NCBI RefSeq assembly: GCF_002967765.1
Contig: NZ_PUHY01000005.1
Coordinates: 558,001 to 622,000 of the forward strand
Direction: 5' to 3'
Length of the DNA: 64,000 nucleotides
Source: Blastopirellula marina
Lineage (GTDB): Bacteria > Planctomycetota > Planctomycetia > Pirellulales > Pirellulaceae
The notes below the pieces were generated by a model. It was not told the DNA's origin. It was given only the letters and a program-made list of their open reading frames with translations, and did no database searches. This document shows positions 18,063 to 26,255 of this stretch, one piece after another (positions within the stretch are counted from its first letter, which is position 1; each line of letters begins with the position of its first letter). The translations under genes were made by a program, and so were the position numbers.

Positions 18063-18934
18063 TGCCCAGGTTGTCCCGTCAGCTATTTCTTCGTACTACC
18101 GTGCCCGCATGGTGTCTGGCCGCGTTTCTTCTTGTAAGCGTAGCCAACGCTCAGGAAGACGAGACGAAGGAGCCTGTAAACGAAGAAGTGACCCGCGCAA
18201 AAGTGTGGTTCGACAAGTTCGATAAGCAAGTAGTGTCGCTGGAGATGAAAGAGAAGTCGGCAAGTAAACCGTTCAAGGTGGTAATGCCGCCCCTGATGCG
18301 ATTCTCGATTGAAGGAAACATTTTCGGATCGGTCTACGTTTGGGAAGATACCGATCAGCGGCTCGCAGCGATTGGAACGCTGGGGTCGCTTCCCTTTAAT
18401 AGCGTTCAAACGCAGTTCACCGAATTTCACTTGCTAAAGCCACAGCCAATCGAGCCGATGAAATTTGTCGGTTTCCCCGGAAAAAATTGGAATCCAGACG
18501 TAACGGCCCTCGCCTTCAAGAGCTTTCCTGAGGCGAGCCCGGTGGCACCCAATGAAGCCCGTCGTCTTGCACAAATGCGCGCCCTGGCTCGGCAATTCAG
18601 TGCCGAGATGGATCATCGTGATCAAAAGAACAGGCTACGAATGTTGGCTCAGCCGATCTATCGATACAAGGATTCGACACAGGAACGCGACGGAGCGTTG
18701 TTTGCGTTTGTGTGGGACAACGGAACCGATCCAGAGCTAATTGTGCGGATCGAAGCGACGAAGCAAGAGGATGGGATCATTTGGCAATATCAGCCAGTTC
18801 GATTCACTTATCGGGCACTTCGCTTGCACCACGAAGGAGAACCGGTCTGGGAGGTCAGCGAATTCTTTGAGCGTGATCGACCTGTCCAAGTCTCTCCTTA
18901 CGTCACGGGACTCATGTGGCTTCCGGAGTGGTAG
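18062..18934 (+). CDS. Exported protein of unknown function
   Basis: A 290-residue protein with an N-terminal signal peptide (about residues 8-30, ending near VANAQ). The ATG at 18062 overlaps the preceding stop as TGATG; a GTG one codon earlier is an equally coupled alternative. The body has a mixed alpha/beta composition with many W, F and K residues and no motif that I recognise. It is the last gene of the BlaI/M56 operon, and its stop lies seven bases from the end of the converging hydrolase gene. It probably acts in the periplasm with the caspase-fold protein before it, but that rests on position only. Confidence 0.75.
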   Translation: MPRLSRQLFLRTTVPAWCLAAFLLVSVANAQEDETKEPVNEEVTRAKVWFDKFDKQVVSLEMKEKSASKPFKVVMPPLMRFSIEGNIFGSVYVWEDTDQRLAAIGTLGSLPFNSVQTQFTEFHLLKPQPIEPMKFVGFPGKNWNPDVTALAFKSFPEASPVAPNEARRLAQMRALARQFSAEMDHRDQKNRLRMLAQPIYRYKDSTQERDGALFAFVWDNGTDPELIVRIEATKQEDGIIWQYQPVRFTYRALRLHHEGEPVWEVSEFFERDRPVQVSPYVTGLMWLPEW

Positions 18935-18941
18935 GTCGCGG

Positions 18942-21248
18942 TTACTCCGGTTTAGGCCAATTCAAATGGCGATGCAGAAAGTCAAAGGTTGCCTCGCCGT
19001 TGATCGTATGGGGACCATCAAACCATTCAATCTCGCAGCGATCAGGTAGATGGAGCCGAGCGGCATAAAGGTGGCGAACCTTGGCGAACTCGTAAGCCAC
19101 CGTCTCATCGTCCGCGACCCCGTCGAAATGCCCACGTTCGACCATGAAGGGCCGCGGTGCAATTAGTCCGGCCATTTCCGCGTAGCCAAACGTGCTCCCT
19201 AAATCAAACTCGAAAATCTCATATTCGCCCGTCCAAATGTAACTACGCGGGTTGCGAGTCGACGCGTTCTTATCGATCCATTCATTGAAGTCCCCCGAGC
19301 AAATCACGGCACAATATTCGGGGACTAACGGTGGAATCCGCATCGCCGACTTGCCCCCGTAACTGAGGCCGTAGAAGGCAATTCGTTCGGGGTCGACAAA
19401 TGGCTGCTCCTTAAGCCAAGAGACAATCTGCTGATGCTGCGGAATGATGATTGAAAATAGCGTCTTGCCCAGCGGGTTCGCCTTCCGTTGAAGAGAGCGG
19501 AAACGATCGGTGAAGATGTACAAGTTTTGCGGACAAAAGGTGATGAAACCTCGCTCGGCCAGCTTTCCGGCATATGCCTTGTAAGCGGCATGCTTCTCTT
19601 CGCCGATCAGGTCGCGAGGTCGCCCTTCAAGTCCATGTTGGCAGACGACAACTGGACGCTGCTCTTCTTCTTTCAAGTCGTTGGGAAGAATGAGTAGACC
19701 GTATGCGATAACCTCAGGAAAGACGTCCAGCACCACTTCGTAGGCTGTCCATTGGTCCGTTCGATAAGCTTGTCGGCTACGGGCATTGGCGGGCAGCCGA
19801 GGTAAATCGAACTGGCCAATGGTTTCCTGGGCGAATGTTTCCCGATACGGCGCAACACTCTCCTCGAACGCTTCCAAGGATGAGGTGTCGGGTTGGAAGA
19901 ACGCTTTACGAGCATACGTGCTTTCGCGGAGTAAACGCTGATTGAATTGATCGATCTGCTGCATCTGCCGCACCATGCGGGCGGTGGGATCGATCGGATT
20001 GGCCTGATACTTCGGCAACTTGCCCGGTGGTTTAAGATCGAACTTTGCGGGCAGGCCTTCGAGAAGCGACAGCAAAGTGATCTCTTTGCCAAAACGTATG
20101 TCCTGGGGTGACCCGTTAATCGTCGACCAAGTCTCATTGGTCAGCGGTCTTACGACGTCGAGAGCCTTCTTCCACTCTTTGACCACTTCCGTTCGCTCGG
20201 GAGCCACGATCTTTCCCGGGGCGGAACCATGCTGGCCTGGGATGTCATCCGTCGCAAAGTGTTCGTCCTCGATAATTAACGTGCGGGGGGCGATCATCGA
20301 GGCGACTTGGCTATCGCCGAACTGGTTGAGAAGGCCGAATACGTTGCGATCAATCGGTTGTTGCCAAAGCGTTTCCCGCGGTCCAAAGTAACCGCTCACG
20401 GCGACCGACTTCAGCCGCGTGTCGAGAGCCGCCGAATAAAACGCGAGTAGCCCACCTTCCCCGTAGCCGATCACTCCAATCGGCAACTCGTTAGCTGCCT
20501 CAAACGCATCGACTGCTGCAAGTACCTTTTGCACCTCGTAGCCGATCAAGTGGCGGCCAAGTTCAAATGCGGAGCGGTACAAGAGTTCGCGACCTGGCAA
20601 TTGGCTTTGCCGCGGTCCCGCAAACTGCAAGAGACCCCGCTCACGCGATATCACGGTTGGTACAATCACACGGATTCCGTTTTCCGCTAATCGTCGTGCG
20701 AATTGATCAATTTCTGGGATACCTTCTTCCAAGCCAACGAGTTGTTCTGGCGTTTGCGACGCATCGGGAATCGCGATCACATTGCCGCGGATTTCTCCTT
20801 TAGGTAGCAATAGCAATCCCTCGCCTTCGATCTCACCGCACACTGGCCAGCGAACCGCCAGCACATCGAACGTGTCGGAAGTGGCAAGGATCGCTGGCTG
20901 ATCGATCGCGGTGCTACGCTGGAATTGAATCGTTTCGTGCCGTGGATCACGCACACCGAGTAGGTGCCCGAGCTTAGCGCGCTTCTTCGCGATTGACTTC
21001 TCGTAGGCGGCTTCTGACTTGGTATCGCGCTGCCAAAACGTTTCTCGCTGTTGAGCGGCGAGCTCGGTCTGCTGCAATAGAAATCGATCGACCCCGTCGA
21101 CCAATTTCGAGGCGATATCGTCATCCATTTCCAGCGGACGAGTGCCTGCCAGAGGCGGCCCAAATTGGCGTTCAGGCATCTGAGCCAAAGTTGGGGCGAA
21201 GATCGAGAGGAGCAAACAGCCAGACAGCAGTTGAGCAAATAGACGCAT
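18942..21248 (-). CDS. Exported tandem alpha/beta hydrolase (acetylxylan esterase/dienelactone hydrolase type)
   Basis: A 768-residue protein with a signal peptide (MRLFAQLLSGCLLLSIF) and two alpha/beta-hydrolase domains in tandem. The N-terminal domain (about 60-400) reads GYGEG at the nucleophile elbow, with glycine 263 where serine is expected, so it is probably inactive. The C-terminal domain (about 450-768) has an intact GLSYG elbow with serine 629, HFDGVADD as a likely acid region and GPHTING with the likely catalytic histidine. Such proteins in planctomycetes are often annotated as acetylxylan esterase or dienelactone hydrolase. Polysaccharide de-esterification is a guess. It converges on the operon ending at 18934. 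Confidence 0.88.
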   Translation of the reverse strand: MRLFAQLLSGCLLLSIFAPTLAQMPERQFGPPLAGTRPLEMDDDIASKLVDGVDRFLLQQTELAAQQRETFWQRDTKSEAAYEKSIAKKRAKLGHLLGVRDPRHETIQFQRSTAIDQPAILATSDTFDVLAVRWPVCGEIEGEGLLLLPKGEIRGNVIAIPDASQTPEQLVGLEEGIPEIDQFARRLAENGIRVIVPTVISRERGLLQFAGPRQSQLPGRELLYRSAFELGRHLIGYEVQKVLAAVDAFEAANELPIGVIGYGEGGLLAFYSAALDTRLKSVAVSGYFGPRETLWQQPIDRNVFGLLNQFGDSQVASMIAPRTLIIEDEHFATDDIPGQHGSAPGKIVAPERTEVVKEWKKALDVVRPLTNETWSTINGSPQDIRFGKEITLLSLLEGLPAKFDLKPPGKLPKYQANPIDPTARMVRQMQQIDQFNQRLLRESTYARKAFFQPDTSSLEAFEESVAPYRETFAQETIGQFDLPRLPANARSRQAYRTDQWTAYEVVLDVFPEVIAYGLLILPNDLKEEEQRPVVVCQHGLEGRPRDLIGEEKHAAYKAYAGKLAERGFITFCPQNLYIFTDRFRSLQRKANPLGKTLFSIIIPQHQQIVSWLKEQPFVDPERIAFYGLSYGGKSAMRIPPLVPEYCAVICSGDFNEWIDKNASTRNPRSYIWTGEYEIFEFDLGSTFGYAEMAGLIAPRPFMVERGHFDGVADDETVAYEFAKVRHLYAARLHLPDRCEIEWFDGPHTINGEATFDFLHRHLNWPKPE

Positions 21249-21324
21249 TGCGAGTGATCCGAGGAGGCGGGAGCGATCGAGGTAGGAGACCGCTACGATA
21301 CCACGGATGCTCGAATGAGGAAAC

Positions 21325-21609
21325 TTATTTCGTATCAGGATCGGAAGGGTTCGTTCGTGTCCTAATTAAGACAGAGCTCAGCATGGTGAATACTGCGGTG
21401 GATACCAGCACCATTGCAGCGAAGGCGATCACCGGAAGCCGCAGGAATACTCGATGGGTGACTAGGTCGGCACCCAGATCGCCGCCTGAATCTTGCCACT
21501 GGAGCGACAAGAGTACCTCCCATCCCGACCAATCGATTGCGCCAGTGAAAGTTCCCAAGACGACCAGCAAGACAACCAAGCCGAAAGACAGAAGGACGCG
21601 GCGAAGCAA
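21325..21609 (-). CDS. Small two-helix membrane protein
   Basis: A 94-residue frame with two clear hydrophobic helices (about 5-25 and 55-80) separated by a short polar loop, so it is likely an inner-membrane protein. The best start is a TTG at 21609, since no ATG precedes the first helix. It is divergent from the gene at 21635, with a 25-base gap. No family is recognised. The strong helix pattern argues against it being a shadow frame. Confidence 0.55.
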   Translation of the reverse strand: MLRRVLLSFGLVVLLVVLGTFTGAIDWSGWEVLLSLQWQDSGGDLGADLVTHRVFLRLPVIAFAAMVLVSTAVFTMLSSVLIRTRTNPSDPDTK

Positions 21610-21634
21610 TTTTCGGTTCCTGATTTCGTGAAAA

Positions 21635-22045
21635 ATGGAATTTCAAATGATACTAGCTGCAGATACGAGCAAGCTCAATCCAAGAGCACTTCTGAGTTTC
21701 CGAGCTTTCACTCCGACGGATCTAGAAAGATATGCGCACATGAGTACCCAGAAGTTCCGCGATCGCTTAGTAAGATTGGGCCGCACGAAGGTCGAAGTGG
21801 TTCAGCCCTATTGGAAGATTGCAGAGGTGTACGACATACAGCTCAGCGTCGAGATGGCTTCCACGCAAGAACATGCGTTCGCGGAGGTGACGAGGATCTT
21901 TCCCGTCGACTGGCACGAAGGCGATGCGTTTATGCTTTGGAGCAGCGACGGAAATCTTGATTTCGCGTCGCTACCGTTTTCGTGGGTTGCGTGCGACTAC
22001 ATTGCTCTCGCGGAATGTTTCGATCGCTTACCACCTGCGGACTAA
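21635..22045 (+). CDS. Hypothetical protein, 136 residues
   Basis: A 136-residue frame starting at ATG 21635, with a second in-frame ATG at 21647. Composition is that of a globular soluble protein, with no signal peptide or membrane segment. The N-terminal part contains a possible helix-turn-helix-like stretch (FTPTDLERYAHMSTQKFRDR), but this is weak. The DNA is slightly richer in A/T than its surroundings. The last four bases overlap the end of the converging gene at 22042. No family is recognised. Confidence 0.6.
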   Translation: MEFQMILAADTSKLNPRALLSFRAFTPTDLERYAHMSTQKFRDRLVRLGRTKVEVVQPYWKIAEVYDIQLSVEMASTQEHAFAEVTRIFPVDWHEGDAFMLWSSDGNLDFASLPFSWVACDYIALAECFDRLPPAD

Positions 22046-22425
22046 TCTTCTGCGACCAATGCCGCATCGATGGTCAGTGTCTGGCCGTCAGGCATTGCGA
22101 TCACACGTTGCTCTTGCCAAGCTGACAAGTTCTCCTCCACGTAGTGCATCGCACGCACCAGGGCTTTTTCTTCTTCGTGGCTAACCGTTTCACTGGTGCC
22201 GGTCAGGAGGGTCAAGACTTGAACGCTACCGGTGTCGGCTCCATAAGCCGCCACGGCGCTGATCATGACCTGAACCGATACGAGACCCCAGCGATCGTAC
22301 AAATACTCGAAGGCTTCTTGGTTGGTGGCAATCACGGTGCTTTTCTCGCGAGCAAGGAGATAAGAGTCCGGCATCCTCGGCCAGATCAGCGCGGACGCGC
22401 GGGATGGAGAAGTTTCTGCGTTCAT
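22042..22425 (-). CDS. Hypothetical protein, 127 residues
   Basis: A 127-residue soluble protein starting at ATG 22425. It is acidic, with no signal peptide. The pattern of a central valine-rich strand region (VSVQVMISAVAAYGADTG) followed by a helix and a short C-terminal hairpin suggests a small alpha/beta domain, but I do not recognise it. It lies just downstream of the dehydrogenase gene on the same strand, with a 131-base gap that holds no other gene. Its end overlaps the converging gene by four bases. Confidence 0.65.
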   Translation of the reverse strand: MNAETSPSRASALIWPRMPDSYLLAREKSTVIATNQEAFEYLYDRWGLVSVQVMISAVAAYGADTGSVQVLTLLTGTSETVSHEEEKALVRAMHYVEENLSAWQEQRVIAMPDGQTLTIDAALVAED

Positions 22426-22556
22426 GCCTAAAGCATATTACGGATCTGGACGAATGGTCGCGGTTGCCCGCGAGCCATCGGTGACCTATCACCGAAATTG
22501 GTAGTGGTTGTAACGGTTAGGCAGTGCCAGTCCGCGTGTTGTTAATGATTCGTCTC

Positions 22557-23477
22557 TTACCAACACGACTGCAGGCTCGAATTGACTGCGCTTAACTGGC
22601 GAGCCGAGTGATGAAGTTGCGCTTGTTCTTCCTCGTTCAACGCGATTTGTAACGTTTGTGCGATCCCTGTGCGTCCGATCACGGCCGGGAGAGAGAGGCA
22701 AACGTCTTCGATTCCGTAATATCCCTGGACCAGCGTCGATACCGGCATCGTGTGATGCGAATTGTCGCGAATCGCTTCCAGAATCATCGCGGCCGCGCTT
22801 GCCACAGCGAAGTTGGTGTACCCCTTCGCTAGAAAGACTTCCGGCGCAACGCTAAGCGTCTTCTCGAACGATTGCTTGACCACCGGATCTTGACCCATAT
22901 GCCAACCACCCGCAAAGACGGCACTTAGAACAGGAAATTGCGAATCGCCATGCTCACCTAAGATATAAGCCCGAATGTCGTCCGAGTGGATGTTGTAATG
23001 GGCCGAGAGCAACGAACGAAACCGAGCACTATCGATCAATGTGCCGGTCCCGATCACGCGGTGAGGAGGAAAGCCCGAGAGCTTGAGCGTAGCGTACGTC
23101 AGTACATCGACCGGATTGGAAACAATCAGCAAGATCGCGTCGGGGCTCAGTTCGGCCACCTTAGGGACAACCGACTGAAACAGTTTCGCGTTCGGCTCAG
23201 CCGAAGCCAGGCGATCTTTGGCATTCCCACCTTTATCTGCTGACTCGGCCAATGCCAGGATCACCACTTGCGAGTTCTTCGTTGCTTCGATATCGCCAGA
23301 GCGAACCGCCACACGACCTGGCGAGAGCGCGGCCGCATGCTGCAAGTCTAGGGCTTCACCCCGCGTCCGACCAGCGCTGCGGCTAACCAGGACCAGTTCG
23401 CTGGCCAGGTTCTTCATCACCATGGCATATCCCAGCGTAACGCCCACCTTGCCGACACCGATAATCGAAACCTTCAT
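22557..23477 (-). CDS. Lactate/malate dehydrogenase family enzyme with atypical specificity loops
   Basis: NAD(P)-dependent 2-hydroxyacid dehydrogenase of the LDH/MDH superfamily (306 residues, normal length). The Rossmann start GVGKVG, the substrate arginine/aspartate pair in IDSARF (D149, R152) and the catalytic histidine in GEHGD (H176) are all present. Two sites differ from classical members. After strand two the sequence reads LVLVSRS rather than ending in aspartate, which suggests NADP preference. The active-site loop reads ADKGGNAK (80-87), so the Q/R specificity residue appears to be D81, and the loop arginine is replaced by K87. The substrate is therefore uncertain. It is divergent from the Fur gene across a 245-base gap. 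Confidence 0.88.
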   Translation of the reverse strand: MKVSIIGVGKVGVTLGYAMVMKNLASELVLVSRSAGRTRGEALDLQHAAALSPGRVAVRSGDIEATKNSQVVILALAESADKGGNAKDRLASAEPNAKLFQSVVPKVAELSPDAILLIVSNPVDVLTYATLKLSGFPPHRVIGTGTLIDSARFRSLLSAHYNIHSDDIRAYILGEHGDSQFPVLSAVFAGGWHMGQDPVVKQSFEKTLSVAPEVFLAKGYTNFAVASAAAMILEAIRDNSHHTMPVSTLVQGYYGIEDVCLSLPAVIGRTGIAQTLQIALNEEEQAQLHHSARQLSAVNSSLQSCW

Positions 23478-23722
23478 GCACGCACCTTCCCCCGTTTTTG
23501 TGGCAAAAGCCCAATCTGCATTAGCGGCGCGAATCGCTCAAGGGGCTATCTCCCACATTCCTTGGCTTGAGTCGATTTAGATGGATCCGCGAGACAAATT
23601 CATAATTTCGGCATCTGCGAACGGAGGCCTGTTGGCACATATCGGGCGGGCTCGCAGTTGCAAGTAGGTTGCAAGTGCGATATTCTTGGAGGAACTATTT
23701 CGTTCAATTGTATGGTTCGCAG

Positions 23723-24166
23723 ATGGCACGTAATCGCAACGCACAGTTCTCGATCGAAGCCGCCAAGACTTTGTTGCGGTCGGCCGGCCTACGCTGTACT
23801 GCGGCTCGCATCGCCGTAATTCAGACGCTAGGTGATCACCAGACACCACTTAGTCCGATGGAAGTTGCCGATAACTTAGCCGAGTTCGGTTTTGATAAGT
23901 CGACGATTTATCGTTCATTGACGGAACTGGACGAATCGGGCTTGGTGGCTCGTTTAGACTTAGGAGACTCGGTGCGTCGGTTCGAACTCTTGCCGCAAGA
24001 TGCCCAAGGCAATTCTGGACATCCGCATTTCATGTGCGTCGATTGCGGCAAGGTTACCTGCTTGTCTGGCTTTCACGTCGAGCTTGTGCCAGACGACCCC
24101 GGGCAAGAGCTTCCAGGGGCACTTGGCGAAGTGTTGATCAAAGGGCACTGTAACGCCTGCGGTTGA
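23723..24166 (+). CDS. Fur family metal-responsive transcriptional regulator
   Basis: Fur superfamily repressor. The ATG at 23723 gives 147 residues, the normal length; a TTG at 23669 would only add a non-homologous leader. The winged helix covers about residues 10-85, with the recognition pattern DKSTIYRSLTELDESGLV. The metal-binding half has HPHFMCVDCG, with one CxxC, and ends in HCNACG, with the second CxxC, so the structural zinc site is complete. Whether it senses iron, zinc or peroxide cannot be decided by eye. It is divergent from the dehydrogenase gene. Confidence 0.95.
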   Translation: MARNRNAQFSIEAAKTLLRSAGLRCTAARIAVIQTLGDHQTPLSPMEVADNLAEFGFDKSTIYRSLTELDESGLVARLDLGDSVRRFELLPQDAQGNSGHPHFMCVDCGKVTCLSGFHVELVPDDPGQELPGALGEVLIKGHCNACG

Positions 24167-24193
24167 GAAAACTGTGGGCGACTTACATGCGTG

Positions 24194-24664
24194 CTAAGAA
24201 GCGTCCGGCCCGAGTTCTTCTTTCAACGACGTCGCGAACGCCTCGCGAATGTCTTCTTTGATTTCACTGGCGCCGTTGACCTGAGCAATTATCGCTGCGG
24301 CGATCCCCTCCCCTTCGCCAAGCGATTGAACGTGACGCACTTTCGCCGCGCAGTCGCTGGCGATCGCTTGCACACTGTTGGGATCTGGGCGATTGCCGTC
24401 CCCGCCACGATCGGCCTCCATTTGACTTACCTTCGAAGAGCGTGAGTTGGCCGATGGCTTCTTTCGCATCTCTCCGATGTGAGCCGTCTTCAAACGAGTT
24501 ACCATTTCCTTGCCAAGTGACTCGGCCGAATATTGGAAGTCTTTCATTCGGTCGTTGAGGGCCGTGCTTTGATATCCACAGCCAATCACGCCCAAGATAC
24601 ATCCCAGTAGACCGGCGAACAGGAGGAATTCTCCCCAGGAAACAAATTCTTTGGCAGCGTTCAT
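24194..24664 (-). CDS. Small membrane-anchored protein behind a DUF1559 gene
   Basis: The ATG at 24664 gives 156 residues. An N-terminal hydrophobic segment (about 11-30, FLLFAGLLGCILGVIGCGY) is either a membrane anchor or a lipoprotein signal. The rest is hydrophilic, with lysine- and serine-rich linkers and a C-terminal helical region. It lies downstream of the DUF1559 gene on the same strand, separated by a strong inverted repeat. Planctomycete DUF1559 genes commonly have a small exported partner, which fits here. No family is recognised. Confidence 0.7.
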   Translation of the reverse strand: MNAAKEFVSWGEFLLFAGLLGCILGVIGCGYQSTALNDRMKDFQYSAESLGKEMVTRLKTAHIGEMRKKPSANSRSSKVSQMEADRGGDGNRPDPNSVQAIASDCAAKVRHVQSLGEGEGIAAAIIAQVNGASEIKEDIREAFATSLKEELGPDAS

Positions 24665-24720
24665 GATCGTGGCCGTTGGTATAGAAGGAAGTGATAGACG
24701 CGTGGCAACCATTAGGTGGC

Positions 24721-24749
24721 CCTGCGACAACCTGTCATGTTGTCGCAGG
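24721..24749. repeat. Perfect 11-bp inverted repeat (hairpin) between DUF1559 gene and its partner
   Basis: Arms CCTGCGACAAC (24721-24731) and GTTGTCGCAGG (24739-24749) pair perfectly around a 7-base loop. It lies between the end of the DUF1559 gene at 24768 and the start of the small gene at 24664 on the same strand. Without a T-run it is not a classical Rho-independent terminator. It could be an attenuator or an mRNA-stabilising hairpin that gives the two genes unequal expression. Confidence 0.75.
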
Positions 24750-24767
24750 TAGAACGGATACATCGAT

Positions 24768-25871
24768 TTAGAACTGACCAACAATATCGCCGGCATTGGA
24801 CGAACCAAGCGCCCACCAAGCCTCGATATCGATCGTATCGGGGATGAAGCGAACCGAACCGTCGGCTAGTGAAACCTGTACGCCGCCAGGATGATTGGAC
24901 GACGGCGTGATCGCACCATCCGCCTCACTGCAGCGGAACCAATCGGTGTTATAGCCAGGGATCGAGATCGTATTGGGAGGGAACACATGGTTGTAAAGGT
25001 GCTTCTCCCAGCTGCTGGTATACAACCAGGTGAGTCCTTTGTATTGACTCCAATCGCTCCAGTTCACGTGATTGGCCAAACCATCGGCGACTACGTCACG
25101 AATGTTCGTGCCAGGCTGCTGAATCATGCCCGAGCCGGTGTAGTACAGGTTACGTCGCTTATCAGGATGATTACCTTGGCCATCGTTGACCAGCGATTCG
25201 CTCATCGCCGCCGTGTTGGAAAGCCCGTCGGTCAGGTCTTTGAACGAAACGGTATGGTTCGACCCGGCGAGCCATTGTCCTTGGCAGTTCGCCGTGCCTG
25301 GTCCCTGACTCGACATTCGCGAGTGCGAGATGTAACCGCGCGACGAGGAGCTCGTGCCACCAATCGGCAAACTCAACTGACGCGGGGGACCTGCATTGGC
25401 GACGTAATTGAAGTTAGCCAGCCCGGACACGTTGCTGTTGGTGACGCTTTCGCTTGGGCAAACAAACGTTTCAATAGGAACGCGAGCAATCTTTCCCAGC
25501 TCGGTACTACCGTCGACCAAACCGCTCCACGAGTAACCTGATCCGGTCAGCTCGGACGGAACGAAATCAAACGCCGCGATCTCTTCCACACTTGGCAAGA
25601 TACCGAAGTACCAAGACAAGTTGCCGGAGGTACCGGAGCCGTAATCATGCGCGGCACGATGCATGTGCAGCGGCGTGGCGTGATTAATGTCGTGGTACAA
25701 GTGCGTCGCCAACGTAAGCTGCTTCATGTTGTTGGTGCACTGCATCCGCCGGGCGGCCTCGCGGGCTTGTTGGACGGCCGGCAGCAACAGGCCAACCAGG
25801 ACGCCGATAATGGCAATCACTACCAGCAACTCGACGAGGGTGAAGCCGGACGATCTTCTCGTTCGAGACAT
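24768..25871 (-). CDS. DUF1559 prepilin-like protein
   Basis: DUF1559 family protein, a planctomycete-expanded group with type IV pilin-like N-termini. The ATG at 25871 gives 367 residues and puts the prepilin motif SSGFTLVELLVVIAIIGVL near the N-terminus, after a short basic leader. The glutamate at position 5 after the cleavage site is present. The conserved VQQAREAARRMQC stretch follows. Near the C-terminus is the NHPGGVQVSLADGSVRF signature, the H-x-G-G-x-N/V-type pseudopilin tail. It would be processed by a prepilin peptidase and exposed on the cell envelope. Role unknown. Confidence 0.95.
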   Translation of the reverse strand: MSRTRRSSGFTLVELLVVIAIIGVLVGLLLPAVQQAREAARRMQCTNNMKQLTLATHLYHDINHATPLHMHRAAHDYGSGTSGNLSWYFGILPSVEEIAAFDFVPSELTGSGYSWSGLVDGSTELGKIARVPIETFVCPSESVTNSNVSGLANFNYVANAGPPRQLSLPIGGTSSSSRGYISHSRMSSQGPGTANCQGQWLAGSNHTVSFKDLTDGLSNTAAMSESLVNDGQGNHPDKRRNLYYTGSGMIQQPGTNIRDVVADGLANHVNWSDWSQYKGLTWLYTSSWEKHLYNHVFPPNTISIPGYNTDWFRCSEADGAITPSSNHPGGVQVSLADGSVRFIPDTIDIEAWWALGSSNAGDIVGQF

Positions 25872-26255
25872 GACAATAATTCTCCGAGTAGCAGGCAAAA
25901 GGATGGAAAGCGTTCAACGGATAGATGAAACCGGAACCACGCCGGCACCCGAGGCACCCAGCAGCTCTTTTCTGTTCCATTCACGGCCATGGATGCCGGC
26001 GTGACGAGCGCTATTTTGCAAACCGTTGGCGCGCTGGTCCACGGAGATTTGCGCATTGATCTTGATTAAACGCGCACTTCATGATTTCCTCGTAAATCAT
26101 GTAACAGAATGTTAATATATCGTTAATTAATACCTCGCTGGTCCCCAATGAAATGTGATTCGGTCACAATGACGGCTGATAGTTGGCATGTTGCCTGACG
26201 AAATGCGCACAGTGGCGAACACTCCCCACAGGGGGCGGACCTTCGGAAACGTGGT
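25872..26255. promoter_or_regulatory. Divergent control region, DUF1559 gene / XylR gene
   Basis: A 384-base gap between the divergent starts at 25871 and 26256. It holds an A/T-rich core around 26080-26135, including GTTAATATATCGTTAATTAA, which could contain promoters for either side. A perfect inverted repeat at 26080-26101 is listed separately. No convincing gene is seen in either strand. Confidence 0.5.
26080..26101. promoter_or_regulatory. Palindromic possible operator CATGATTT-N6-AAATCATG
   Basis: Arms CATGATTT (26080-26087) and AAATCATG (26094-26101) form a perfect 8-bp inverted repeat with a 6-base spacer, typical of a dimeric regulator site. It lies 155 bases upstream of the XylR start and 209 bases upstream of the DUF1559 start. 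The site is inferred only from symmetry. Confidence 0.4.
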
